A stretch of 64,000 bases of DNA from Rhizocola hellebori (GCF_016862955.1 NZ_BONY01000005.1:151199-215198), one strand, 5' to 3'. Shown: positions 23,913 through 37,478, counted from the stretch's first letter. Made by a program: numbers and translations. The notes: a model not told the origin generated them from the sequence alone.

Positions 23913-24722
23913 CTATTGCTTGGTAGCGCAGTAGCGCAGGTATTCCCAGTCCATTGCTCCGCCGCCGAGGTCATGACGGCGGCCGAGATCGGCTAGAGCC
24001 TCGTCAAGTTCTTGCGTCTTGCCGGGATCGCCGGCGATGTTTCGGTACACGGCAATCGTGGGGCCGTAATTCTGTTTGAAGTAGTCGCGGAACATCTCAG
24101 CGTTCGAGAAGTGTCCGATGCGGACGGTCTTGACTTGCGCCTTGACGTTGGCAACCCGATCGCCGAACAGCGAGGCGACGTGATCGGGGTCGCCCCACAA
24201 CGGCGGCGGCTGGGCCCCGGGCGGCGGTGGCGCGGCGAAGGGCTTCATGGCGGCGAACATCTGCCCGATGAACCCTTGCGGCGTCCAGTTGATCAGGCCA
24301 ATCGTGCCGCCGGACTTCGTGACCCGCACCAATTCATCGGCCCCGCGCTGGTGGAAGGGGGCAAACATGACCCCGACGCACGACATGACCACGTCGAAGG
24401 AACTGTCCGTAAAGGACAGTGCTTCCGCGTCTTCGACCCGCCACTCCAGTTTCAGGCCTTGCTCTTGCGCGAGCTTCTCGCCCACGTCGAGCAGCTCCGG
24501 CGTGAGATCGCTGGCGGTGACCTGGGCACCGGCCTGGGCGGCCGCGATCGCCGCGTTACCGGAGCCGGCGGCCACGTCGAGCACCTGTTGACCCTCGCGG
24601 ACGCCACACGCCGCGACGAGATCCTGGCCAAGCGGAGCGATCAGGTCACTGGCCACCGCCGCATAGTTGCCCATGGCCCACATAGCGCGGTGTTTTGTCT
24701 TGATTACAGCATCTTCCCCCAT
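23913..24722 (-). CDS. Class I SAM-dependent methyltransferase
   Basis: 269 residues. Motif I VLDVAAGSGNAAIAAAQAGAQVTASDLTPELL binds S-adenosylmethionine, VEDAEALSFTDSSFDVVMSCVGVMF supplies motifs II and III, and the post-motif strand reads VTKSGGTIGLINWTPQGFIGQMF. It resembles UbiE-like or sarcosine/glycine-type small-molecule methyltransferases common in actinomycetes. ATG at 24722 (MGEDAVIKTKHRAMWAMG) is the likely start; an upstream frame to 24821 would add an unstructured stretch. No partner gene indicates the substrate. It has its own transcription unit, divergent from the phosphodiesterase gene. Confidence 0.85.
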   Translation of the reverse strand: MGEDAVIKTKHRAMWAMGNYAAVASDLIAPLGQDLVAACGVREGQQVLDVAAGSGNAAIAAAQAGAQVTASDLTPELLDVGEKLAQEQGLKLEWRVEDAEALSFTDSSFDVVMSCVGVMFAPFHQRGADELVRVTKSGGTIGLINWTPQGFIGQMFAAMKPFAAPPPPGAQPPPLWGDPDHVASLFGDRVANVKAQVKTVRIGHFSNAEMFRDYFKQNYGPTIAVYRNIAGDPGKTQELDEALADLGRRHDLGGGAMDWEYLRYCATKQ

Positions 24723-24838
24723 GTCTTCAACACTAGAAGATCGGATTTGTCGGCTGGGTACAGAATCGGTATCCGCCCCGACCGGCCAAGACGTAACGTA
24801 GTTCCGGTGGTGCCCCGCCACCGGCGTATCGTGGGCGG

Positions 24839-25336
24839 GTGCGATTGGTGATCATGGCCGACACCCATGTGCCGGCTCGGGCGCGCGACCTACCGGAGCA
24901 GCTGTGGGCTGCGGTGGATGCCGCGGATGTGGTTGTTCATGCCGGTGACTGGGTTGATGTGGGCACCCTGGACGCGCTGTCGCGCCGGTCGCAGCGTCTC
25001 ATTGCCGTGTACGGCAACAACGATGGGGCGGCACTGCGGGCACGCCTGCCCGAGATCGATTATGCCGATCTCGAAGGTGTGCGCATCGCCGTGGTGCACG
25101 AGACGGGCCCAGCTGCCGGCCGCGAAAGCCGGTGCCAAGCGCTATTCCCCGACAGCGATGTGCTTTTCTTCGGCCATTCCCATATCCCTTGGGATACCAC
25201 CACACCTAACGGCTTGCGGTTGCTCAACCCGGGCTCGCCCACCGACCGCCGCCGCCAGCCCCACGCCACATACCTCACCGCGAGGATCGTGCAGGGTCAC
25301 CTCGACGAGGTGACCCTGCACGCGCTGACCCGTTAG
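24839..25336 (+). CDS. YfcE/MJ0936-type metallophosphodiesterase
   Basis: 165 residues, close to the usual size of this family. The calcineurin-like metal motifs are in order: MADTHVP (Asp and His), HAGDWVD, YGNNDG and FGHSHIPWD, then LLNPGSPTDRR typical of YfcE proteins. It should hydrolyse small phosphodiesters in the cytosol; physiological substrates of the family are unclear. The start is GTG, preferred since MRLVIMADTHVP is the conserved N-terminus. Its last 16 codons form a long palindrome (25288-25322). Confidence 0.9.
   Translation: MRLVIMADTHVPARARDLPEQLWAAVDAADVVVHAGDWVDVGTLDALSRRSQRLIAVYGNNDGAALRARLPEIDYADLEGVRIAVVHETGPAAGRESRCQALFPDSDVLFFGHSHIPWDTTTPNGLRLLNPGSPTDRRRQPHATYLTARIVQGHLDEVTLHALTR
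25288..25322. terminator. 35-bp palindrome within the end of the phosphodiesterase gene
   Basis: Two 17-bp arms (25288-25304 and 25306-25322) match perfectly around one central base. The element lies inside coding sequence, 14 bp before the stop, between convergent genes. A shared terminator folded into the coding end is the simplest reading. With a 1-nt centre, a cruciform or protein-binding role is also possible. Confidence 0.55.
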
Positions 25337-25342
25337 CCGCGG

Positions 25343-26731
25343 CTAGGAGCAGGTTGCGTTGTTGAGGCGGAAGCCCGAAGCCGGGCCGTTGGTGCCGCTG
25401 TAGGTGGCCTGGAAGCCGAAGCTTGCCGTGCCGTTGGTGGCGATCGGGCCGTTCCAGCCGCCGTCGCGAGCGGTTACCTGGCTGCCCGATTGGGTTACCC
25501 CGGCGTTCCACGCGCCGGTGATCTGCTGGTTGCCCGGGAATCCGAACAGCAGCGTCCAGGTCGTGATCGCCGGACCGCGATTGGTGATGGTCACCGTGGC
25601 GGTGAAGCCGTTCTGCCACTGGCTGTCCACCCGATAGGCCACCGAACACCCGCCGGTGGGCACCGAGGGTGAAGGTGACGGTGACGCCGACGGCGAGGTC
25701 GATGGCGAGATCGATGGCGACGGCGAAGGCGATGGGGAACGGGTGGGTGACGACGTCGGTGATGGCGAAGAGGTTGGGCCGATTCCGTTGAGCGCTAGCT
25801 GATAGGCCAGCTCGGGAACAAATGTCCCAGCCGCGGCGGCGCAGCCGTCGGCCTCGCCGGGGGGCTTGCCCCAGACGAAAGCGTCCACGGTGGCTTCGCC
25901 GGTGTTGGTGGTCGCCGCGACCCCGGTGCCCCGGCCGGCCGGATCGCACCACTCGCTGCCCAGCGGCCCGCGCCCGTTGCGGCTCACGTCAATGACCTGG
26001 TGCAGCGACGAGTTGCCGAGGGCGTTGAGCACGTTGCGGCCAAAGTTGATCTCTTCTGAGGTCAACCGGAAGTTGGACATGTTCGAATAGAACCCGGCCG
26101 AGCTGGCCACGCCGGCTGCCGATAGCCGCGAGGCGGTTTCGGAGGCGCTGTTCCAAGCCGAGTGTCCCGCGTCCAGATAGACCTTCACATTGGGGTTCAC
26201 GGTGCGCATGGCGCGCACGGCTGAACTGATCGATGCGTTGCGGGTGGACTTCTCCGCTGCCGACAAACATGTTTGAAGCGCGAGCGAGTCGGGCTCCAGG
26301 AGCACCACGGCGGTCCGGTTGCCCAGGCCGTTGGCGAAGCTCTGCGCCCACGTGTTGTAGGCCGGGTAGGTGGGGGCGCCGCCTGCGCTGGCGCCGCCGC
26401 AGTCGCGGTTGGGCACCATGTAGGGGATGAGAACCGGGATCAGGTTCGCCGCGTTGGCGGCGTTAACGTAGGCGGTGACTTCGGATTGGATGGTGTTCGG
26501 GTTGTAGGACGCGAACCACCGCCCCTGCGGCTGGCTTCCGATCCGCGCCGCGATGGTCGGGGCTCGGGAATCGCCGGGGTTGGCGGCCAGCCATTGCTTG
26601 ACCTTTGAGTTGGGATCGGCATAGAAGCTGCCGGAGAGCGTTCCCGCGCTGGCGGGGCTGCCGATGAGCAGCCAGCCGGCCAGGCCGGTCGCCAAGATCG
26701 TCATGACCGCGACCAGAAGGCGTTTTGACAC
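25343..26731 (-). CDS. Secreted GH6 cellulase with CBM2
   Basis: 462 residues. A Sec signal (1-29) is followed by a GH6 domain (about 34-320) with PYMVPNRDCGGASAG (D110 region) and VLLEPDSL, where D148 should be the catalytic acid. VIDVSRNGRGP and WGKPPGEADGC are further GH6 landmarks. The open spacing fits an endoglucanase better than an exo-enzyme, but this is not certain. A Ser-Pro-rich linker (about 322-358) leads to a CBM2 (about 360-462) with the conserved surface Trp residues. It starts with GTG 5 nt after AAGGAG. It should cut cellulose outside the cell. Confidence 0.92.
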   Translation of the reverse strand: MSKRLLVAVMTILATGLAGWLLIGSPASAGTLSGSFYADPNSKVKQWLAANPGDSRAPTIAARIGSQPQGRWFASYNPNTIQSEVTAYVNAANAANLIPVLIPYMVPNRDCGGASAGGAPTYPAYNTWAQSFANGLGNRTAVVLLEPDSLALQTCLSAAEKSTRNASISSAVRAMRTVNPNVKVYLDAGHSAWNSASETASRLSAAGVASSAGFYSNMSNFRLTSEEINFGRNVLNALGNSSLHQVIDVSRNGRGPLGSEWCDPAGRGTGVAATTNTGEATVDAFVWGKPPGEADGCAAAAGTFVPELAYQLALNGIGPTSSPSPTSSPTRSPSPSPSPSISPSTSPSASPSPSPSVPTGGCSVAYRVDSQWQNGFTATVTITNRGPAITTWTLLFGFPGNQQITGAWNAGVTQSGSQVTARDGGWNGPIATNGTASFGFQATYSGTNGPASGFRLNNATCS

Positions 26732-26971
26732 AAGGACTCCTTGAGACGTCTAAAAGGGACGTCGCAGGTGCCCAGCTCCCGAGGTGATTCTAGCCCAGCT
26801 GCGCGGAAACCTCGGCATGCCCAATCCCGCTACGCGGATCAGTGTGCGGCCGACCCGGCGTCGGCGTGGGGTGACCTGCATTAACGGCTGGCTAGCGGAT
26901 CGGTCGGCGCCATTTACGGTCCGTGCTAGGAAGCCTGCCCGCAACCGTGCGACCAACTCGCAAGGCCCGCC

Positions 26972-27038
26972 ATAACACTTTGCGGATAGACATGTCGAAA
27001 GAAGAGTCTTCAAAGAAAATGGCTCGGCAAAGTGTTAT
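26972..27038. repeat. Widely spaced inverted repeat upstream of GH6 and GH95
   Basis: ATAACACTTTGC at 26972-26983 is repeated in perfect inverse orientation at 27027-27038, with 43 bp between. The centre-to-centre distance of 55 bp (about five helical turns) would allow two regulator dimers to face each other or loop DNA. No regulator gene is adjacent. Confidence 0.45.
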
Positions 27039-27092
27039 CCGAATCGGCGGTAAGAGTCGCGCAAACCTTTGGCGGGCTTAAGGAAAGTCGCA

Positions 27093-27121
27093 TTGACTGA
27101 GCCTGTTTTCTTGGCTAGCTT
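27093..27121 (+). promoter_or_regulatory. Candidate promoter of the GH95-GH62 operon
   Basis: TTGACT (27093-27098), a 17-bp spacer and TAGCTT (27116-27121) give a moderate vegetative promoter. The LacI-type operator at 27137-27150 would fall just downstream of the start site, a typical repressing position. The leader would be about 295 nt long. Confidence 0.4.
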
Positions 27122-27136
27122 GATGGTGACCAAAGT

Positions 27137-27150
27137 TGTTAGCGCTCACA
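27137..27150. promoter_or_regulatory. LacI-family operator-like palindrome
   Basis: TGTTAGCGCTCACA is palindromic except for one base pair and has the central AGCGCT typical of LacI-family sugar regulators in actinomycetes. It lies upstream of the six-gene hydrolase operon. No LacI-family gene is in the window, so the regulator would be encoded elsewhere. Confidence 0.6.
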
Positions 27151-27423
27151 TTGGTCGCAGGACAATACCCGCGCGGCTTTTCCAAGGGCAGGATGCTGCG
27201 CTCACATGATGCTGCGTGGTTGATGGCCGGGAGCCGACCGCAGCCGCTCACCCGGGCAACGCCGACACGTGACACGCATTCATGCCTTTGGTCGAGCCAA
27301 CAAGGGCAGGCGAATGTTCGGGCGGTGGGGTGAGACCGCGGGGCTGCCGTTTCGTCCGCCGAGCGTCACGGCGGCCCCGCGTTGCTGCCTCGAAAACTCT
27401 GCTGCTTCAACATTGGAGGAAGG

Positions 27424-30270
27424 ATGTCAGACCTGTCACGAAGGAAGGTGCTGAAAGCGGGAGCTGCTGGTGCTGGAGCGCTGTTGTTGCCGACACCATG
27501 GACAGCGGCCGCCCGAGCTGGTTCCGTCGCGCCTGCGCAAGTGCTTGCTATCAATGACTTTGCTTTGTGGTACGACGAGAGCGCCGGCACCGATTGGCTG
27601 CGCGCACTGCCGATCGGCAACGGCCGGCTGGGCGCCATGGTGTTCGGTAACGTTGATACGGAGCGGTTGCAGCTCAACGAGGACACCGTCTGGGCGGGTG
27701 GGCCCTACGACGCCAGCAACACGCGCGGCGCGGGGGCGCTGGCGGAGATCCGGCGGCTGGTGTTCGCCAATCAGTGGAGTCAGGCACAGAGCCTGGTCGA
27801 CCAGAACATGCTCGGTAGGCCCGGGGGACAGCTGGCCTATCAGACCGTCGGCAACCTGCGGCTCACTTTTCCCAGCGGCGCAGGGGTTTCGGAATACTTG
27901 CGTCATCTCGACCTGACCAATGCCACCACAGCGGTCTCGTACCTGCAAAACGGGGTGCGGCATCAGCGCGAGGTGTTCGCCAGCGCGCCCGACCAGGTGA
28001 TCGCCATCCGGCTGACCGCCGACCGGTCCGGCTCCATCACCTTCTCCGCACGGTTCGACAGTCCACAACGGACAACCGTGTCGAGTCCGGACAGCGCGAC
28101 GGTGGCCATCGACGGTCTCTCCGGCGACATGGAGGGCTTGACCGGCCGGGTGAGGTTCCTGGCGCTGGCTCGGGCCATCGTCGAAGGTGGCACGCTCAGC
28201 AGCTCCGGTGGCACGCTTCAGGTCAGCAACGCCAGCGCCGTGACGGTGCTCATCTCCATCGGATCCAGCTATGTCAACTATTCAAATGTTGGCGGCGACT
28301 ACCAGGGCATCGCCCGGCAGCACCTCAATGCCGCGGCCGGAATCGCCTATGCCACCTTGCGGAGCAGGCACGTCGCCGACTACCAGCGGCTGTTCGGGCG
28401 GGTAAGCATAGATCTCGGCCGCACCGCCGCGGCCGACCAGCCGACCGATGTCCGGATCGCCCAGCACAACTCAGTCAGCGATCCTCAGTTCTCCGCGCTG
28501 CTCTTCCAGTACGGCCGATACCTGCTGATCTCGTCATCGCGGCCCGGCAGCCAGCCGGCCAATCTACAGGGCATCTGGAACGACTCGCTGGCCCCGCAGT
28601 GGGACTCGAAGTACACCATCAACGCGAATCTGCCGATGAACTACTGGCACACCGACACCACCAATCTGGCGGAGTGCCACGAGCCGTTGCTGCGGATGAT
28701 TAACGACCTCACAGTCACCGGTGCGCGAACCGCGCAGGTGCAGTACGGTGCGGGCGGCTGGGTGACGCACCACAACACCGACGGGTGGCGGGCCAGCTCG
28801 GTGGTCGACGGGGCGTTTTGGGGCATGTGGCAAACCGGTGGCGCCTGGCTGGCCAGCACGATCTGGGACCACTATCTGTTCACCGGCGACATAAACCAGC
28901 TGCGCCAGTACTATCCGGCTCTGAAAGGGGCCGCACAGTTCTTCCTCGACACGCTGGTGCAGGAGCCGGCCCTCGGCTACCTGGTCACCAACCCGTCGAA
29001 CTCGCCGGAACTGGCCCATCACTCGGGCGTCAGCGTGTGCGCCGGGCCCACCATGGACAACCAGATCCTGCGGGACCTGTTCAACGGGTGCGCCCAGGCG
29101 AGCCAGGTGCTCGGCGTCGACGCCGACTTCCGGACCCGCGTGCTCGCCACGCGCGACCGGCTGCCCCCGATGAAGGTGGGTTCCCGTGGCAACGTCATGG
29201 AGTGGCTCTACGACTGGGTCGAGCCGGAGACCAACCACCGGCACGTCTCCCACCTCTACGGCCTTCACCCCAGCAACCAGATCACCAAACGCGGCACCCC
29301 CACGCTGTACAACGCCGCGCGGCGGACCCTCGAACTACGCGGTGACGACGGGACCGGGTGGTCGCTCGCCTGGAAGATCAACTACTGGGCGCGGATGGAG
29401 GAAGGCGCGCGGGCGCATGACCTGATCCGCCTCCTCGCGACCACCGCCCGGCTCGCGCCGAACATGTTCGACCTGCACCCGCCATTCCAGATCGATGGCA
29501 ACTTCGGCGCCACCTCCGGCATCGCCGAGATGCTGTTGCACAGTCACGCCGGCGAGCTGCACCTGTTGCCCGCGCTGCCGCCCGCCTGGCCCACCGGCCG
29601 GGTCACCGGGCTGCGGGCTAGGGGCGGCTACACGGTCACCGTGGCGTGGAGCGCTTCGGGTCAGGAGTTCCTCATCACGCCCGATCGCGACGGCACGGTC
29701 AAGTTGCGTGCCAGGATATTCGCCACCACCTTCACCGTGCTCGACACCACCGACGGCACAACGCCGAGCGTGGTGCGGCTTGAGACCGATGCCGTCCAGC
29801 TCAGCGTCCGCGCGGGTCACGTCTATCGCGTGCAGGGCTCGGGTAGCTCTGTTCCCACCGGTTACGTGCGGATCGTCAACGTCACCACCGGTCTGGTCCT
29901 CGACAGCGGCGGGAGTGTCGCCTCCGGGTCCAACGTGAAGCAGTGGACTTCGGGCAGCAGCACCAACCTGCAGTGGCAACTGGTCGACGTGGGTGGCGGG
30001 TTCTACCGGATCGTCAACCGTACCAACGCGATGGTCGCCGACAGCTGGGGCAACACGGCCAACGGCGCGCCCTGCCGGCAGGCGGCGTGGAACGGCGGCA
30101 ACAACCAGCAATGGCGGCTCACCAGCGTCGGCAACGGCCGGTACCAGATCGTCAACCGTGGCACCAACACCGCCCTGGACGGCATGGGCCTCACCGCGGT
30201 CGGCTCCACCGTGGGCCTGTGGACTCCGAACAGCAACACCAACAATCACTGGACCTTGGCCACTGTCTAA
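27424..30270 (+). CDS. Tat-exported GH95 alpha-L-fucosidase with ricin-like lectin
   Basis: 948 residues from ATG 27424, chosen because GGAGGAAGG precedes it and a twin-arginine signal follows (SRRKVLK, then a hydrophobic stretch ending AARA). GH95 landmarks are [15 protein letters not shown] (about 61-75), [15 protein letters not shown] (about 400, whose Asn pair activates water in this family), PSNSPEL with the candidate acid Glu near 528, and [15 protein letters not shown] near 690. The family removes alpha-1,2-linked fucose (or galactose) from xyloglucan and other chains. Residues about 815-948 form a ricin-like trefoil. It heads a plus-strand operon with gaps of 27-80 bp and is the only member with a clear Tat signal. 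Confidence 0.9.
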   Translation: MSDLSRRKVLKAGAAGAGALLLPTPWTAAARAGSVAPAQVLAINDFALWYDESAGTDWLRALPIGNGRLGAMVFGNVDTERLQLNEDTVWAGGPYDASNTRGAGALAEIRRLVFANQWSQAQSLVDQNMLGRPGGQLAYQTVGNLRLTFPSGAGVSEYLRHLDLTNATTAVSYLQNGVRHQREVFASAPDQVIAIRLTADRSGSITFSARFDSPQRTTVSSPDSATVAIDGLSGDMEGLTGRVRFLALARAIVEGGTLSSSGGTLQVSNASAVTVLISIGSSYVNYSNVGGDYQGIARQHLNAAAGIAYATLRSRHVADYQRLFGRVSIDLGRTAAADQPTDVRIAQHNSVSDPQFSALLFQYGRYLLISSSRPGSQPANLQGIWNDSLAPQWDSKYTINANLPMNYWHTDTTNLAECHEPLLRMINDLTVTGARTAQVQYGAGGWVTHHNTDGWRASSVVDGAFWGMWQTGGAWLASTIWDHYLFTGDINQLRQYYPALKGAAQFFLDTLVQEPALGYLVTNPSNSPELAHHSGVSVCAGPTMDNQILRDLFNGCAQASQVLGVDADFRTRVLATRDRLPPMKVGSRGNVMEWLYDWVEPETNHRHVSHLYGLHPSNQITKRGTPTLYNAARRTLELRGDDGTGWSLAWKINYWARMEEGARAHDLIRLLATTARLAPNMFDLHPPFQIDGNFGATSGIAEMLLHSHAGELHLLPALPPAWPTGRVTGLRARGGYTVTVAWSASGQEFLITPDRDGTVKLRARIFATTFTVLDTTDGTTPSVVRLETDAVQLSVRAGHVYRVQGSGSSVPTGYVRIVNVTTGLVLDSGGSVASGSNVKQWTSGSSTNLQWQLVDVGGGFYRIVNRTNAMVADSWGNTANGAPCRQAAWNGGNNQQWRLTSVGNGRYQIVNRGTNTALDGMGLTAVGSTVGLWTPNSNTNNHWTLATV

Positions 30271-30304
30271 AGAAGACACCGCAGACTCCACTAGGGAGAA
30301 GCGA

Positions 30305-31939
30305 ATGAGGAAAATACTTGTTTCGAGCGCGGCTGCGCTATTGACCCTCGCTGTGGGATTGGTCGCCGTGCTGCGCGTGGCACCGCCGGCGCAGGCCCTC
30401 GAGAATGGGGTGGCGCGAACCCCGCCGATGGGCTGGAACACCTGGAACACGTTCGGCTGCAACATCAATGAGACGCTCATCCGGCAGATGGCCGACGCGA
30501 TCGTGAGCAACGGCATGCGGGATCTGGGCTACAAGTACGTGGTGGTCGACGACTGCTGGTTCAACCCGAACCGCGACTCACAAGGCAATCTGCAGGGTGA
30601 CCCGAGCCGGTTCTCCAGCGGGATGCGGGCACTGGGCGACTATCTGCACTCCCGAGGGCTGCTCTTCGGGATCTACCAGGTGCCGGCGGCGGAAACCTGC
30701 GCGCAGTATTTCAATGGCTACCCGGGCGCGACCGGCAGCCTGGGCCATGAGGCGCAGGACGCGCGCCAGTTCGCCGCTTGGGGAGTCGACTACCTCAAAT
30801 ACGACTGGTGCTCGCCGGCCGGGAGCATCAACGACCAGGTTGTGGCGTTCGCCCGGATGCGCGACGCACTGGCGGCGACGGGACGCCCGATTGTCTACAG
30901 CATCAACCCGAACAGCATCCACGAGAAGACCGGCCCGCTGCGCAATTGGGGTGACGTGGCGAACATGTGGCGTACCACGGAGGACATCACCAACGCGTGG
31001 GACACCGGGCAGAGCAACGGGTTTCCGATGGGAATCCAGAACATAGTCAACGTCAACGTGCCGCTGGCCTCCTACGCCCGGCCCGGCGGATTCACCGATC
31101 CCGACATGATGGAGGTCGGCCGCGGCGGGATGACCGACACCGAGATGCGCTCACACTTCGCCCTGTGGGCCGTCATGGCCTCGCCGCTGATCGCCGGCAA
31201 CGACCTGCGCAGCGCGTCGGCCGCGACACTGACCATTCTGCGTAACCAGAACCTGATCGCGATCAATCAGGATGCGCTGGCCTTGCAGGCGGCGCAGGTG
31301 TCCAACGATGGCACCCGCCGGGTACTGGCCAAGCGACTGTCCAATGGGGATGTCGCGGTGGCTCTGTTCAACCAGGGCTCCTCCACCACCACGGTCAGCA
31401 CCACAGCGGCCGCGATAGGCAAGAGCGGCAGTTCCTTTACGCTGCGCGACGCCTGGACCGACGTCACCTCCACCACGTCGGGAAGCATCTCGGCGTCCGT
31501 GCCCGGTCATGGCACGGTCGTCTACCGGGTCAGCGGTGGCGGGACGGCATCTCCACCGGTCACATTCCGGCTGCGCGGCGAGGCGTCGGGGCGCTGCCTT
31601 GACGTGAACAACAGCGGCACAGCCAACGGCACGCAGCTTCTGATCTGGGACTGCCACACCGCCGCCAACCAGCAGTTCACGCAGAACGGGCAAGCGCTGC
31701 AGGTCCTCGGCAAGTGCCTGGACGCGCCGACCAGCACCGTCGCCGGAACGCGGGTGCAGATCTGGGACTGCAATGGCAGCACCAACCAGCAATGGATTTT
31801 TAACGGCAACGGAACCATTTCCAGCGTGCGATTCCCAGCGCTGTGCCTGGACGTCAACGGCGCCGCTACCGCAAACGGTTCGGCTGTCATCGCCTGGACC
31901 TGTCACGGTGCGGCCAATCAACGCTGGACACGCGCATAA
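30305..31939 (+). CDS. Secreted GH27 alpha-galactosidase with ricin-B lectin
   Basis: 544 residues from ATG 30305, which follows a GGGAGAAG site. A Sec signal ends near residue 32. The GH27 barrel begins ARTPPMGWNTWNTFGC, continues YVVVDDCWF, and holds the nucleophile D167 in YLKYDWC; the acid/base Asp is in GGFTDPDMM (about 261-269). A beta-sandwich follows to about 415, then a ricin-B trefoil (about 420-544, with NQQF, NQQW and NQRW). It should remove alpha-galactose from galactomannan or xyloglucan side chains. It lies 34 bp after the GH95 gene. Confidence 0.92.
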   Translation: MRKILVSSAAALLTLAVGLVAVLRVAPPAQALENGVARTPPMGWNTWNTFGCNINETLIRQMADAIVSNGMRDLGYKYVVVDDCWFNPNRDSQGNLQGDPSRFSSGMRALGDYLHSRGLLFGIYQVPAAETCAQYFNGYPGATGSLGHEAQDARQFAAWGVDYLKYDWCSPAGSINDQVVAFARMRDALAATGRPIVYSINPNSIHEKTGPLRNWGDVANMWRTTEDITNAWDTGQSNGFPMGIQNIVNVNVPLASYARPGGFTDPDMMEVGRGGMTDTEMRSHFALWAVMASPLIAGNDLRSASAATLTILRNQNLIAINQDALALQAAQVSNDGTRRVLAKRLSNGDVAVALFNQGSSTTTVSTTAAAIGKSGSSFTLRDAWTDVTSTTSGSISASVPGHGTVVYRVSGGGTASPPVTFRLRGEASGRCLDVNNSGTANGTQLLIWDCHTAANQQFTQNGQALQVLGKCLDAPTSTVAGTRVQIWDCNGSTNQQWIFNGNGTISSVRFPALCLDVNGAATANGSAVIAWTCHGAANQRWTRA

Positions 31940-31966
31940 CCCTTCGGGAATGAGAAAGGACTTCAC

Positions 31967-33769
31967 ATGATCATCTCCAGGCGCCTTGTCGTGGCGTTTG
32001 CCAGCCTGCTATGCCTTGCGGCGTTGCTTCCGGCTGTTGGTGCTAGGGCGGACAACCCGATTGTGCGGCATATCTATACGGCCGACCCGGCGCCGTTGGT
32101 GTTCAACGGCCGGGTCTATCTGTACACCGGCCATGACGAGGACGGCTCCACGTTCTTCACGATGCGTGAGTGGCGGGTGTGGTCGTCGGCGGACATGGTG
32201 AACTGGACCGATCACGGCTCGCCGATGAACCTGGCCACGTTCAGCTGGGCGAGTTCGGATGCGTGGGCAGGGCAGGCCATCTTCCGTAACGGCAAGTTCT
32301 ACTGGTACGTGCCGGTGCGGATGGCCAACGGATCCAACGCGATCGGCGTCGGTGTGGCCGACAGCCCAACCGGGCCGTTCCGCGACGCGCTGGGCCGTCC
32401 GCTGATCCAGAACGCTGAGATCGATCCGACGGTCTACATCGACGATGATGGGCAGGCCTACCTGTACTACGGCAACCCACGCCTGTGGTTTGTGCGCCTC
32501 AACAGCGACATGATCTCCTTCTCGGGCAGCCCGACTCAGATCCCGCTGACCACGGCCGGGTTCGGCACCCGTACCGGGGACGCGAACCGGCCCACCCTTT
32601 ATGAGGAAGGGCCCTGGTTCTACCGGCGTAACGGGCTGTATTACATGGTGTTCGCCGCGAAATGCTGCTCGGAGTTCATCGCTTACTCCACCTCATCCTC
32701 ACCGACCGGGCCGTGGACCTACCGGGGCACCATCATGCCCACCCAAGGGGCCAGTTTCACCAACCACGCCGGCCTGATCGACTTCAATGGCGGCTCCTAC
32801 TTCTTCTACCACAACGGCGCCCTACCCGGCGGCGGCGGCTTCACCCGCTCGGTGGCGGTGGAAAAGTTCACCTACAACGGCGACGGCACCATCCCCACCA
32901 TCAACATGAGCACCGGTGGCGCACCTCAGATCGGGACCCTCAACCCGTATGTGCGTCAGGAAGCCGAAACGCTGGCCCAAAGCAACGGCATCGAAACCGA
33001 ACCGGCCAGCGAAGGCGGCATGAACATCGGCTGGATCGACAACGGCGACTGGACCAAGACCAAAGGCGTCGCTTTTGGTACCGGCGCTGCCTCGTTCACC
33101 GCCAGAGTCGCCTCCGCGGGCAGTGGCGGCAACATCGAAGTCCGCCTGGACAGCGCCACCGGCACCGTGGTCGGGACGTGCACCGCGCCGGGCACCGGCG
33201 GCTGGCAAACCTGGACCACCATCACCTGCCCGGTCAACAACACCACCGGAACACACGACCTCTACCTCAGATTTACCGGCGGCATCAACCTCAACTGGTG
33301 GCAGTTCACCCCCACCGGCGGTGGAGGCGGCGGGAACATTCTGACCAACGGCAACACGGAGAGCGGCACAACCGGTTGGAGCGCCTTCGGTGGAACACTC
33401 TCCTCCAACACCAGCGTGGTGCACGACGGCACGCGTTCCCTGGCGATCACGGGGCGTACCGCTTCGTGGAACGGCCCGAGCCAGAACGTGACCGCGAACC
33501 TCACCAATGGCAAGAGCTACACGACAAGTGTTTGGGTGAGGACACAGAGCGGGACGCCAAGCGCGAAAGCCACGTTGGCTTACACCGTCAACGGCACCAC
33601 GAACTACCTCGCGCTGACCCCAGCTGCCGCAGTGAACTCGGGCGGCTGGACCCAGCTGTCCGGCACCGCCACGGTCTCGTGGACCGGGACGCTGTCCAGC
33701 GCCACCTTCTACGTCGAAACCACCTCGGGCACCGACAGCTTCTACATCGACGACGTGTCACTCCAATAG
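31967..33769 (+). CDS. Secreted GH43 enzyme with CBM6 and CBM4/9-like domain
   Basis: 600 residues. A Sec signal (1-27) precedes a five-bladed GH43 propeller (about 30-320). The three catalytic acids appear as D40 (TADPAPL), the Asp of EIDPTVY (about 153) and the first or second Glu of YEEGPWF (about 212). The calcium-type FTNHAGLIDF segment is present. A CBM6 (about 328-448, VRQEAETLA ... WWQF) and a C-terminal jelly roll (about 455-600, SGTTGWSAFGG ... FYIDDVSL, CBM4/9-like) follow. Relatives are arabinofuranosidases and xylosidases acting on arabinoxylan. It is the only operon member without a ricin-like domain. Confidence 0.9.
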   Translation: MIISRRLVVAFASLLCLAALLPAVGARADNPIVRHIYTADPAPLVFNGRVYLYTGHDEDGSTFFTMREWRVWSSADMVNWTDHGSPMNLATFSWASSDAWAGQAIFRNGKFYWYVPVRMANGSNAIGVGVADSPTGPFRDALGRPLIQNAEIDPTVYIDDDGQAYLYYGNPRLWFVRLNSDMISFSGSPTQIPLTTAGFGTRTGDANRPTLYEEGPWFYRRNGLYYMVFAAKCCSEFIAYSTSSSPTGPWTYRGTIMPTQGASFTNHAGLIDFNGGSYFFYHNGALPGGGGFTRSVAVEKFTYNGDGTIPTINMSTGGAPQIGTLNPYVRQEAETLAQSNGIETEPASEGGMNIGWIDNGDWTKTKGVAFGTGAASFTARVASAGSGGNIEVRLDSATGTVVGTCTAPGTGGWQTWTTITCPVNNTTGTHDLYLRFTGGINLNWWQFTPTGGGGGGNILTNGNTESGTTGWSAFGGTLSSNTSVVHDGTRSLAITGRTASWNGPSQNVTANLTNGKSYTTSVWVRTQSGTPSAKATLAYTVNGTTNYLALTPAAAVNSGGWTQLSGTATVSWTGTLSSATFYVETTSGTDSFYIDDVSLQ

Positions 33770-33796
33770 GAACGTCCTATCGAAGGAGGTTCAACA

Positions 33797-37434
<3,638 letters not shown>

Positions 37435-37478
37435 CCCTGCCGGCGTTCCTTTTCCCGCACGAATGAAGGAGAGACATT

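Larger units (their letters stand above)
26732..27423. other. 692-bp intergenic region between GH6 and the GH95-GH62 operon
   Basis: No convincing gene is visible. A TAGAAT -10-like box on the minus strand (26792-26787) may serve GH6. A 12-bp inverted repeat (26972-26983 and 27027-27038) sits in the middle. The right part holds a promoter candidate and a LacI-type operator for the plus-strand operon, listed separately. Confidence 0.6.

Noticed and set aside
26750..27013. Possible 87-codon gene on the minus strand upstream of GH6
   Set aside because: No ribosome site, no domain, many Arg and Cys codons, and it overlaps the putative GH6 promoter region.
26732..27423. CebR-type box (TGGGAGCGCTCCCA) for the cellulase gene
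   Set aside because: Only half-site-like GGGAGC was seen near 26775; the full palindrome is absent.
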